Source: UBA11524 sp051883695
GTDB taxonomy: Bacteria > Bacillota > Clostridia > Christensenellales > Aristaeellaceae
NCBI GenBank assembly: GCA_051883695.1
Contig: JBJEUF010000034.1
Coordinates: forward strand, 1 to 64,000
Length of the DNA stretch: 64,000 nt
Reading direction: 5' to 3'
Shown here: piece after piece, positions 46,700 through 54,250 of the stretch
Position numbering within the stretch: position 1 is the first letter of the stretch
How the letters are laid out: every line of letters begins with the position of its first letter
Program-made: the position numbers and the translations under genes
Notes under the pieces: model-generated
Seen by the model: only the letters and a program-made list of their open reading frames with translations
The model's database searches: none
What the model was told of the DNA's origin: nothing

Positions 46700-47636
46700 G
46701 CAGGAGAAGGCCCGGGAAGTCCTTCTGTCCGTGCGGAATCTGGACGTGTGCTTCGGAAAGAAGAAGCGTCCCTTCAAGGCCGTGGACAACGTGAGCTTTG
46801 ACATCTACAAGGGCGAGACCTTCGGCCTTGTGGGCGAATCCGGCTCCGGCAAAACGACCATCGGCCGCGCGATCATCCGCATCAACCCGACGAGCGCGGG
46901 CGATATCATCTACAAGGGCGAAAAGATCAACGGGAAGATCTCCAAGGAGCTGGATTACCGCGTGACCCGGCAGATTCAGATGATTTTCCAGGATCCCATG
47001 GCGTCGCTGAACGAGCGTGCCAAGGTGGACTACATCGTCTCCGAAGGGCTGTACAGCGGGAAGAGGATTCCCGAGGAGAAGCGGAAGGCGCTCGTGGAAA
47101 AGGCCCTTGCGGACGTCGGGCTTCTGCCGGAGTTTGCCAGCCGCTTCCCGCATGAGTTCTCCGGCGGTCAGCGGCAGCGCATCGGCGTGGCCCGGGCGCT
47201 GATCATGGAGCCTGATTTCATTATTGCCGATGAGCCCATTTCCGCGCTGGACGTGTCCATCCGCGCCCAGGTGCTCAACCTGCTGAGCGAATTGCAGCGG
47301 GAGCGTGGGCTCACCTACCTGTTCATCTCCCATGACCTGTCGGTGATGCGCTTCATCTGCGATCGCATCGCGGTCATTCACAAGGGCGTTCTGGTGGAGC
47401 TGGCCGAAACGGAGAAGCTGTTTGCGCATCCGCTGCATCCCTACACCCGCGCGCTGCTGTCCGCGATTCCGCTGCCTGATCCGGCAAGGGAAAAGAACAA
47501 AACCCTTGAAATCTACGACCCCAGTCAGCATGACTATGCAACGGACAAGCCCCAGTGGGTCGAGATTGAGGAGGATCACATGGTCTGGGGCAACACGAAG
47601 GAAATCGAACAGTACCGCAAGATCCTCGATGCGTGA
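46692..47636 (+). CDS. Peptide ABC transporter ATPase (OppF/DppF)
   Basis: A 314-residue ATPase. Walker A 'GESGSGKTTIGRAIIR', signature 'FSGGQRQRIGVARAL', Walker B 'IIADEPISALDV' and an HPY-type C-terminus ('LHPYTRALLSAIPLPDP'). It completes the binding protein, two permeases and two ATPases set. Start ATG 46692 is preceded by GGAAGGAG and overlaps oppD by 8 nt. Confidence 0.95.
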   Translation: MTEQEKAREVLLSVRNLDVCFGKKKRPFKAVDNVSFDIYKGETFGLVGESGSGKTTIGRAIIRINPTSAGDIIYKGEKINGKISKELDYRVTRQIQMIFQDPMASLNERAKVDYIVSEGLYSGKRIPEEKRKALVEKALADVGLLPEFASRFPHEFSGGQRQRIGVARALIMEPDFIIADEPISALDVSIRAQVLNLLSELQRERGLTYLFISHDLSVMRFICDRIAVIHKGVLVELAETEKLFAHPLHPYTRALLSAIPLPDPAREKNKTLEIYDPSQHDYATDKPQWVEIEEDHMVWGNTKEIEQYRKILDA

Positions 47637-47661
47637 TCTTGTTTCAACAATTTACGCAAAG

Positions 47662-47697
47662 GGATCGCCGGGCTGTTGCAGGCTTCGGCGATCCTTT
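47662..47697 (+). terminator. Possible attenuator or terminator between oppF and alr
   Basis: A 9-bp stem (GGATCGCCG with CGGCGATCC) and 15-nt loop is followed by only TTT. It may reduce but not abolish read-through into alr. Confidence 0.45.
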
Positions 47698-47725
47698 CCG
47701 ATTTCATAACAGGGAGACGATCCTG

Positions 47726-48868
47726 ATGCTCTCATATGACGAAGCGACCTCCCGCTGCTGGGCCGAGGTCGACCTGACGCAGCTGGTAGCGAACTATCAC
47801 AACGCGCTGCGTCACCTGTCCGGCGGGACGCAGCTGATCTGTGTACTCAAGGCCGACGCGTACGGTCTGGGCGCGCCGACGGTTGGTAAGCGCCTCCGGC
47901 AGGAGGGCGCGCGGTACTTTGCCGTCGCATCCTTCAACGAAGCGCTGGAGGTTAAAGCGGCGGTGCCGGACGCAGAGGTGCTGATCCTCGGGCTTTGCGG
48001 CGAAAAGCAGCTCGTCAGGGCGATCGCTGCGGGTATGCTCCTGACGGTCTTTTCCGGACGGTATGCGCAGACGGTCATCCACGCAGCGCAGGGGGCTGGC
48101 TGCAAAGCCCGGGTCCATGTCAAGCTGGAAACGGGGCTGAACCGCCTGGGCTTTGCGCCGGAGGAGGCTGCGGACGCGGTGACTGAGATGCTCGATAGCG
48201 GCTGGATTCAGCTGGAGGGCCTGTTCACCCATCTGGCGCTGCGCAACAGGGAATCGGACATCGCGCAGCTCGCGCTCCTGACCGGCTGCCGGGCTGCGCT
48301 TGAATGCCGCGGCATCCATGTGCCCATGGTGCACGCGCTGGACAGCATCGGTATGGTGCGGTATCCAGAGGCGCATATGGATGCGGTTCGCACCGGCGCG
48401 TGGCTTTACGGCGTCTATCCGCGCAGGTACGCGCACCCGGAGGAAAGCCGTCTGGCGCTCACGGTCAAGGCACGCATTGCGCAGCTTCACCGCGTACAGG
48501 CAGGCGCGTGCCTGGGCTATGACGAAAGCCACCCGCTGACGCGGGACAGCGTGATCGCGACGCTCTCCGCCGGGTACATTGACGGCTATCCCCGCCAGAA
48601 CAGCAAGGGAAGCGTCGAGATTCGCGGCAGGCGCGCGCCAATAGCCGGGCTGGTCTGCATGGATCAGATGATGGCGGATGTGACGGACATCCCCGAGGCC
48701 CGCGAGGGCGACGAGGTCATCCTGCTGGGCGGAAGCATCGGCGTGGACGAATACGCAGAAGCGGCGGGGCTGAACCGCAATGAATCCCTTGCGCGCACCG
48801 GCAAGCGGGTGCCGCGCGTTTATCTGGAGAACGGTCAGGTCGTACAAATTCTGGACGGTCTGGCATAA
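47726..48868 (+). CDS. alr: Alanine racemase
   Basis: A 380-residue fold-type III PLP enzyme interconverting L- and D-alanine. K42 in 'VLKADAYGLG' binds PLP. The expected catalytic Tyr is in 'LGYDESHPLT' (canonical SYG), followed by 'GYIDGYPR' and, further on, 'CMDQMMADVT'. 'VKLETGLNRLGF' is also typical. AGGGAGA precedes ATG 47726; an earlier frame start lies in the oppF tail. Placed here it probably converts D-Ala released by downstream peptidases to L-Ala, a catabolic role, though a biosynthetic role is possible. Confidence 0.93.
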   Translation: MLSYDEATSRCWAEVDLTQLVANYHNALRHLSGGTQLICVLKADAYGLGAPTVGKRLRQEGARYFAVASFNEALEVKAAVPDAEVLILGLCGEKQLVRAIAAGMLLTVFSGRYAQTVIHAAQGAGCKARVHVKLETGLNRLGFAPEEAADAVTEMLDSGWIQLEGLFTHLALRNRESDIAQLALLTGCRAALECRGIHVPMVHALDSIGMVRYPEAHMDAVRTGAWLYGVYPRRYAHPEESRLALTVKARIAQLHRVQAGACLGYDESHPLTRDSVIATLSAGYIDGYPRQNSKGSVEIRGRRAPIAGLVCMDQMMADVTDIPEAREGDEVILLGGSIGVDEYAEAAGLNRNESLARTGKRVPRVYLENGQVVQILDGLA

Positions 48869-48881
48869 GGGGGCAGGGAAG

Positions 48882-50060
48882 ATGGAGGCACAGGCGCTGA
48901 GGGCGCTGGTGGAAGCGGAGTCGGACTGGATTGTCCGGATGCGCAGAAAGCTGCATCGCATTCCGGAAAGCGGCTTTCGGGAATTCAGGACGCAGCGGGC
49001 TGTGATGGACGCGCTGGATGAAATCGGCATTCCGTACAGGACGGAACGCACCTGGGTGATTGGCCTGATCGAAGGTGCCTATCCGGGCGAAACCGTTGCG
49101 ATTCGTGCGGATATGGACGCGCTGCCCCTGGACGAGCCGGAGGGCTGTCCATTCCGCTCCGAGCATCCGGGCATGATGCATGCCTGCGGGCATGACGCGC
49201 ACACGGCCATGGCGCTGGGGGCGGCGAAGGTGCTCTGGGGGCTTCGGGAACAAATGCACGGCAATGTCAAGCTCCTGTTCCAGCCCGCCGAGGAAACGGA
49301 CGGCGGCGCGGAGCCCATGGTCGCAGCCGGAGCGATGGAGAATCCGCATGTGGATCACGTATACGGTCTGCATGTGATGCCGCATTTGCCGGTCGGCAAG
49401 GTCGAAACCCGCAGCGGGACGCTGAATGCGTCCACGGATTCGGTGCGGATCGTCATCCACGGCAAGGCAGGGCACGGCGCCTATCCCGAGCAGGGGATCG
49501 ACGCGATCGTCTGCGCGGCGCAGGTGATCACAGCGCTGCAGACCCTCGTTTCACGCAATGTGTCGCCCCTGCAGAGCGCGGTGCTGACCATCGGCAAAAT
49601 CGAAGGCGGCAAGGCGCAGAATATCCTCTGCGATGAGGTCGCCATGGGCGGCACGCTCCGCACCGCCAACAGCGAGCTGCGGACGATGATGACAAAGCGC
49701 ATTGCGGAAATTGCCTCCTGCGTGGCGGCGGGCATGGGCTGCAGGGCAGAGGTGGAAGTCGCTTCCGGATACGCGGCGCTCGTCAACGATGCGGCGGAGG
49801 CTGCGCGGATCAAGCGGGTTGCCGGAGCGCTGTTCGGCGCAGAAAACGTGGTGGACAAGCCCGCGCCCAGCATGGGCGGCGAGGACTTCTCCTTTTTCAG
49901 CGACTGCGCACCCGGCGCGTTCTTCCACATCGGATGCGTCAGCCCGGAATGGATGCCCGCGCCGCCGCTGCACAGCCGGGATTTCAGAATCAACGAGGAC
50001 TGCCTGCCCATCGGCGTGATGATGCATGTCGCGCTGGCGCTGGATATCCTCGAAAAGTAA
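48882..50060 (+). CDS. M20-family amidohydrolase (hippurate hydrolase/amidase type)
   Basis: A 392-residue zinc amidohydrolase of the M20D group. Metal-site segments are 'RADMDALPLDE', 'MHACGHDAHTAMALGAAK', 'QPAEETDGGAEPM' and 'GLHVMPHLPVGK', with a C-terminal 'SMGGEDFSFF'. Relatives remove N-acyl groups from amino acids or act on indole-acetyl, hippuryl and N-acetyl-diaminopimelate substrates; the substrate here is unknown. In this operon it could deacylate or cleave a D-amino-acid peptide. It begins 13 nt after alr and ends before the M55 gene with an 18-nt gap. Confidence 0.9.
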   Translation: MEAQALRALVEAESDWIVRMRRKLHRIPESGFREFRTQRAVMDALDEIGIPYRTERTWVIGLIEGAYPGETVAIRADMDALPLDEPEGCPFRSEHPGMMHACGHDAHTAMALGAAKVLWGLREQMHGNVKLLFQPAEETDGGAEPMVAAGAMENPHVDHVYGLHVMPHLPVGKVETRSGTLNASTDSVRIVIHGKAGHGAYPEQGIDAIVCAAQVITALQTLVSRNVSPLQSAVLTIGKIEGGKAQNILCDEVAMGGTLRTANSELRTMMTKRIAEIASCVAAGMGCRAEVEVASGYAALVNDAAEAARIKRVAGALFGAENVVDKPAPSMGGEDFSFFSDCAPGAFFHIGCVSPEWMPAPPLHSRDFRINEDCLPIGVMMHVALALDILEK

Positions 50061-50078
50061 GCACAGGAGGATGCAACG

Positions 50079-50879
50079 ATGAAAAAGCTCTTTATCTCCG
50101 CCGATCTGGAAGGCACCGCCGGCGTGACCCATTGGGACGAAACGGAGCAGGGAAAGCTGCTCTATGCGCACTTCGCGCGTCAGATGACCCGCGAGGTCGC
50201 GGCGGCCTGTGAGGGCGCGCTGGCGGCAGGCTGTGAGGACATTCTTGTCAAGGACGCCCACGATTCCGGACGCAACATAGACCCTGCCGCGCTGCCGGAG
50301 CAGGCGCGCATTTTCCGCGCCTGGAGCCGCCATCCCTATTCGATGATGTTCGGTCTGGACGATACCTTTGACGGCGTGGTGTTCACCGGCTATCACTCCG
50401 CAGCCGGCACCAACTGCAGCCCGCTGGCGCACACCATGAACCTCCAGAACAACTGGGTCAAAATCAACGGGCAGATCGCGCCGGAGCTGATGATCAACAG
50501 CCTGACCGCCGCCTATGTCGGCGTACCGGTCTACTGCGTCTGCGGCGACAAGGGGCTGTGCGACTGGATCAGGTCCGTCAACCCCAACATCGAGACCGTG
50601 GCGGTCAGCGAGGGGACGGGCAACGGCTCCCTGTCCATCCATCCTGACCTTGCGGTGAAGCGCATCCGTGCCGCGGTCGAAAAGGCTGTGCAGAAGGACG
50701 GCAAGGACTGCATGTTCCCGCTGCCGGAGCATTTCCATGTGGAGATCAACTTCCGCGAGCATTACCGCGCCTATGACGGAGGCTTCTACCCCGGCGCGGC
50801 GCAGATTGACGAAAAGACGGTCGCTTATGATGCCGACGACTGGATGGACGTGCTGAAGTTCTTCCACTGGGTGCTGTGA
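50079..50879 (+). CDS. M55-family D-aminopeptidase (DppA-like)
   Basis: A 266-residue M55 zinc aminopeptidase. The binuclear site residues are seen: D9 and E11 in 'SADLEGTAGV', H61 in 'KDAHDSGRNI' and H106 in 'GYHSA'. Bacillus DppA has D8, E10, H60 and H104 at matching positions and cleaves N-terminal D-Ala from D-Ala-D-Ala and related peptides. It acts in the cytosol. In Bacillus DppA is cotranscribed with a dipeptide ABC transporter, as in this operon. AGGAGG lies ahead of the ATG. Confidence 0.94.
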   Translation: MKKLFISADLEGTAGVTHWDETEQGKLLYAHFARQMTREVAAACEGALAAGCEDILVKDAHDSGRNIDPAALPEQARIFRAWSRHPYSMMFGLDDTFDGVVFTGYHSAAGTNCSPLAHTMNLQNNWVKINGQIAPELMINSLTAAYVGVPVYCVCGDKGLCDWIRSVNPNIETVAVSEGTGNGSLSIHPDLAVKRIRAAVEKAVQKDGKDCMFPLPEHFHVEINFREHYRAYDGGFYPGAAQIDEKTVAYDADDWMDVLKFFHWVL

Positions 50880-50890
50880 CAGGAGGCAGT

Positions 50891-51829
50891 ATGCTGTACG
50901 GGAAAAAACTGAAATTCGGCGACACGATCGGCTTCATCGCGCCTTCCGGTGCGGTGCGCACCCCGGGTGCCATTGAGGCGGCCGTGGCCGAAACGGAGCG
51001 CATGGGCTTCCGGGTGAAGCTCGGTGAAAGCTGCGGCAAAAGGTACGGCTACCTTTCCGGCCCTGACGAGGTGCGCGCCCGTGACCTCAACAGGATGTTT
51101 CTGGATGACGAGGTGGATGCGATCCTGTGCATCCGCGGCGGGTACGGCACCATGCGCATCCTTGACCGGCTGGATTATGAAGCGATTGCGGCGCATCCGA
51201 AGATTTTCGTCGGATTCAGCGACATCACGGCGCTGCACATCGCCCTGCTGGAGAAGGCGAATCTGGTGACCTTCCACGGGCCGATGGCAGCCTCCTGCTG
51301 GTCCTCCGGGCCGCTGGACGATTTCTCCCGCGATTCGCTCTACCGTGCGCTGATGCACGCGGAGCCGGTGGGGGAGATTGCCAATCCGCCCGGGTATCCC
51401 AGGCAGACCGTGAATCCCGGCGTCTGTGAGGGCCAGCTGGTGGGCGGCAATCTGACGCTGATTACGGGGACAATTGGCACACCGTGGCAGCTGGACACAA
51501 CCGGACGCATCCTCTTCATTGAGGATGTCGGTGAGCGCACCTACTGCCTGGACCGGATGCTGACCCAGATGCGGCTGGCCGGGATGTTCGACCGTTGCGC
51601 CGGCGTGGTGTTCGGTGATTTCGCGGACTGCCCGATTGAATACCCGGAATTCGGCTGCTCGCTGGACGAAATCATCCGGGATGTGGTGCAGCCCTGCGGC
51701 AAGCCGGTTTTCACCGGGCTGCGCTGCGGGCATTGCACGCCCAAGCTGACGCTGCCCTTCGGCGTGAAATGCCGGATGGACGCGGAGAGAGGCACGCTCA
51801 CGGTGCTGGAGAGCGCCGTGCGGGAGTAA
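50891..51829 (+). CDS. LD-carboxypeptidase (S66 family, LdcA-like)
   Basis: A 312-residue S66 serine peptidase that removes the terminal D-Ala from L-Lys/mDAP-D-Ala tetrapeptides of murein. Nucleophile S110 in 'VGFSDITALH', the likely Glu in 'IEDVGERTYCLD' and the His in 'CGHCTPKLTLPFG' match the family triad. No signal peptide, so it acts on imported or recycled fragments. GGAGG at 50882-50886 selects ATG 50891; an earlier GTG is inside the M55 stop region. It is 11 nt after the M55 gene. Confidence 0.93.
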   Translation: MLYGKKLKFGDTIGFIAPSGAVRTPGAIEAAVAETERMGFRVKLGESCGKRYGYLSGPDEVRARDLNRMFLDDEVDAILCIRGGYGTMRILDRLDYEAIAAHPKIFVGFSDITALHIALLEKANLVTFHGPMAASCWSSGPLDDFSRDSLYRALMHAEPVGEIANPPGYPRQTVNPGVCEGQLVGGNLTLITGTIGTPWQLDTTGRILFIEDVGERTYCLDRMLTQMRLAGMFDRCAGVVFGDFADCPIEYPEFGCSLDEIIRDVVQPCGKPVFTGLRCGHCTPKLTLPFGVKCRMDAERGTLTVLESAVRE

Positions 51830-51844
51830 GGAGCGTTGGTACAG

Positions 51845-53257
51845 ATGCAGATTGATTTTGCAGCGCTGGACGCGCGGCTGCAGGAGCTGATCCGCCGGGA
51901 CCGTCTGCCCGGCGTCGCCCTCTGCGTGAAGGGCCCGGAGGGAACGGTATTCGAGAAAGCCTATGGATACCGCGACGCGGCGCTGGCCGTCCCCGTGGAT
52001 ATGGACACGATGTTTGGCATCGCCTCCATGTCCAAGTCCATCACCTGTCTGGCGCTGGCCATCCTTGAAACGGAGGGTAAGCTGTCCTTTGACGATCCGG
52101 TCACCAGGTATTTCCCCACCTTCCGTGTGCCCGGCGCGCCGCGCGATACCGTCACCCTTCGCACGCTGGCCCAGCATACCAGCGGCATTCCGCCCATGGA
52201 GCCGCTGGAGTGGTCGATTGCGGTCAACAGCATCAACCGTTCCGGCGAATGGATTGACGCAATGCGGGACAGCGCCCCCAATGCCATGGACAGGATCGAG
52301 CAGATCATCGACTACATCGGCGCCTGTCCGTATCCGACTGTCGGCGCGCCCGGGGAGAACATGAGCTACTCCAACGAAGGGTATGCCGTGCTTTCCTATG
52401 TGGTCGATCAGGCGGCGGGCATCCCGCTGGAACAGTTCTGCATGGAGCGCATCTTCAGGCCGCTGGGGATGACGCGCACCATCATGGATGATGACTGCGT
52501 TTCAGCCCGGGCGCTCTCCGGGGGAAACATCACCTCGCTGTTTGAACGCGAGGACGGAGAGCTGATCTGCGACGACAACTGGAGCGTTCTGCCGCCCTTC
52601 CGCGGCTGCGCGATGGTGAAATCCACCGCCCGGGATATGGCTGCCTATTACCGCTGCCTTTCGCAGCTCGGGCTGCACAAGGGGAAGCAGGTGCTGCCCC
52701 GCGCGGCGGTGGAAGCCATGATCGGCCCGGCCATTCCTGCACAGGCGATCGCCTGCTACGGCCTGGGCCTGTACAAGCGCGTCAAGTGCGGGCACACGAT
52801 CTGCGAGCACTCCGGCGGGCTGCACGGCGTATCCACCAAGGGCGGATTGCTGCTGAACGAGGGCTACGGCTTTGCGGTGCTGTGCAACTGCGGCGATGAG
52901 GACATGGACGACCTGATGTGGACGCTCTACAACGCTGTGATGGGCGAACCGCTGGAGACCTGCCATCGCTGGTTTGTGCCATTGGGACGGGCGTTCTCCG
53001 ACCCGGAGATGCTCACGGGCAGATATGTCGGACATGAGGGCGTGCCCTCCATCGTGACCGTCCGCATTGAGGATGGGAAGCTCCGCGCCATCGTCAACCA
53101 TCGCGATCTGCATCTGGTGTACTGCGGCGGCCTCCGCTTCTGCGGGATGGATCCTGTGCAGACGGATCGCGTTCGTTCCCGGCTGGAGTTTTTCACTCGC
53201 AACGGTCATGCCTGGGGAGTCCGGGTCGGCAGCCGAATCCTCTCCCTGGAAAACTGA
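51845..53257 (+). CDS. S12-family serine hydrolase (beta-lactamase/DD-peptidase-like)
   Basis: A 470-residue protein with the penicillin-recognising serine hydrolase motifs: S61-M-S-K64 ('ASMSKSIT'), Y175-S-N177 ('MSYSNEGY') and the 'HSGG' third motif, plus a C-terminal extension of about 120 residues. There is no signal peptide, so it is probably a cytosolic D-aminopeptidase, D-stereospecific amidase or esterase, not a periplasmic beta-lactamase. AAGGAG is about 11 nt before ATG 51845; TTG 51836 is too close. It is last in the operon and ends just before a hairpin. Confidence 0.87.
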   Translation: MQIDFAALDARLQELIRRDRLPGVALCVKGPEGTVFEKAYGYRDAALAVPVDMDTMFGIASMSKSITCLALAILETEGKLSFDDPVTRYFPTFRVPGAPRDTVTLRTLAQHTSGIPPMEPLEWSIAVNSINRSGEWIDAMRDSAPNAMDRIEQIIDYIGACPYPTVGAPGENMSYSNEGYAVLSYVVDQAAGIPLEQFCMERIFRPLGMTRTIMDDDCVSARALSGGNITSLFEREDGELICDDNWSVLPPFRGCAMVKSTARDMAAYYRCLSQLGLHKGKQVLPRAAVEAMIGPAIPAQAIACYGLGLYKRVKCGHTICEHSGGLHGVSTKGGLLLNEGYGFAVLCNCGDEDMDDLMWTLYNAVMGEPLETCHRWFVPLGRAFSDPEMLTGRYVGHEGVPSIVTVRIEDGKLRAIVNHRDLHLVYCGGLRFCGMDPVQTDRVRSRLEFFTRNGHAWGVRVGSRILSLEN

Positions 53258-53270
53258 ATGCAACCTGAAA

Positions 53271-53304
53271 AGTCCGCAGCCTCCCGAACCGGAAGCTGCG
53301 GACT
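53271..53304. terminator. Terminator hairpin after the S12 hydrolase gene
   Basis: A perfect 10-bp stem AGTCCGCAGC/GCTGCGGACT with a 14-nt loop. The T-run is better on the minus strand (TTTT), so it may serve both directions. Confidence 0.6.
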
Positions 53305-53305
53305 C

Positions 53306-53467
53306 ATACTAATTCTCATAATCAATATTGCATTCGCACAGTGCCTTTTCCGCTCTGGCTGCGCTTCGTTCCGCTCACCGTACCTCCGGTACGCCTCGCT
53401 TCACTCAGCTTTGCCAGAACGAATAATTCACTGCGCTCGGTGCAACATTTTTCATGAGAATTAGTAT
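53306..53467. repeat. 162-bp long imperfect palindrome (MITE/REP-like element)
   Basis: The ends are perfect 14-bp inverted repeats, ATACTAATTCTCAT (53306-53319) and its complement (53454-53467). The two halves remain partly complementary throughout: TTGCA, CAGTG and TCTGG blocks recur as inverse complements, and the centre is GTACCTCCGGTAC. It has no coding capacity and no obvious target duplication. It lies between the S12 hydrolase gene and a small minus-strand ORF. Confidence 0.75.
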
Positions 53468-53483
53468 AAACGTCTGTCGCATA

Positions 53484-53603
53484 TTAGACGAGATACTCGC
53501 GGACGATCTGATACTGGCGGGCGGCCTCGTCCGACTTGTATTCCTGCTGAGAAACGGCACACGCACCCAGAATGACCACGGTGATCACGACGAACCACAG
53601 CAT
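53484..53603 (-). CDS. Putative 39-residue small lipoprotein or membrane peptide
   Basis: A 39-codon frame starts at ATG 53603 with AGGAGG 8 nt upstream and ends TAA at 53484. The product has a hydrophobic N-terminus 'MLWFVVITVVILGACAVSQQ' with a possible lipobox (LGAC), then a short charged tail 'EYKSDEAARQYQIVREYLV'. A promoter on the same strand lies about 65 bp upstream of the start. A protein this short could be spurious, but the promoter, ribosome site and hydrophobic-to-charged layout support it. Function unknown. Confidence 0.55.
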   Translation of the reverse strand: MLWFVVITVVILGACAVSQQEYKSDEAARQYQIVREYLV

Positions 53604-54060
53604 AACATCGCCCTCCTGTACGTCTTATTATGCAGGATTTCCTGCGGATGGTTCTCTTACACATCTTATTATACGCAAATTATTGGAAAATTCAATATGA
53701 CAATGCAGGAATTCCGGAAGAAATGTTTTTTCTCTGTATTTTCAAATCTGACCTTCTCAATCGGTTGAGGTATCAAAAAAATGCAGGAATCGTTTGATGG
53801 AATGCACAATTCCGTGGTGATGTCTTGTCTGGATGGAATTAGAACCATATAAGATAATACAATCCGCTTCCGGGATACGTCGTCATATTGCCCGATCCTG
53901 CAGCATGGTCCGCCGTTCCGCATCACATGCCGGACATGGAGAATTTGAACGGGATTCGATGGCCCTTGATCTGACGCGCCGTTGATCCGGATCGCCCTGT
54001 CGCCGTATCGCGAGGGGATGACACGCCAAATTGAAGCGTGAAGTTGTGTTTTTTCCTCGC
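53604..54060. other. AT-rich intergenic stretch, no gene recognised
   Basis: Apart from the promoter for the small ORF at 53668-53695, no coding signal, RNA gene or clear hairpin is seen here. A minus-strand open frame across 53669-54331 lacks family resemblance and runs into corA antisense. Confidence 0.5.
53668..53695 (-). promoter_or_regulatory. Promoter for the 39-residue ORF
   Basis: On the minus strand TTGAAT (53695-53690), a 16-bp spacer and TATAAT (53673-53668). Confidence 0.65.
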
Positions 54061-54065
54061 AGCGA

Positions 54066-54094
54066 TTGACAATCCGGCGCGAAATGATTATGAT
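54066..54094 (+). promoter_or_regulatory. Strong sigma-A promoter of corA
   Basis: Consensus TTGACA (54066-54071), a 17-bp spacer and TATGAT (54089-54094). It gives a transcript leader of about 150 nt before corA. Confidence 0.85.
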
Positions 54095-54141
54095 AGGATA
54101 GCACAGCCTGTGCGAACAAAACGAAAGGAGCAACTGACCAC

Positions 54142-54210
54142 ATGGACGGCGACCCGTACAGTAACACCACATCCACGACGGCAGTGCGCTCCAACCGGGC
54201 TCATGGCTGA
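54142..54210 (+). CDS. Putative 22-residue leader peptide upstream of corA
   Basis: An ATG at 54142, with AAAGGAG at 54124-54130, opens a 22-codon frame 'MDGDPYSNTTSTTAVRSNR' plus three residues (AHG), ending TGA at 54210, 40 nt before corA. Acidic residues with a proline near the N-terminus recall the Mg-sensing MgtL/CorL-type leaders of enterobacteria, which destabilise ribosomes at low Mg. This is inference; no conservation evidence is available. Confidence 0.4.
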   Translation: MDGDPYSNTTSTTAVRSNRAHG

Positions 54211-54250
54211 AACAGCGCTGCCGTCCCGCATAGAAAGGACGTAATGCGCC

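Noticed and set aside
51845..53257. Calling the S12 protein a beta-lactamase (resistance enzyme)
   Set aside because: It has SxxK and YxN but no signal peptide, a long C-terminal extension and a peptide-catabolic context; family motifs alone do not show beta-lactam hydrolysis.
54095..54250. M-box magnesium riboswitch upstream of corA
   Set aside because: The leader is of suitable length, but I could not recognise the conserved M-box core or a terminator helix next to corA.
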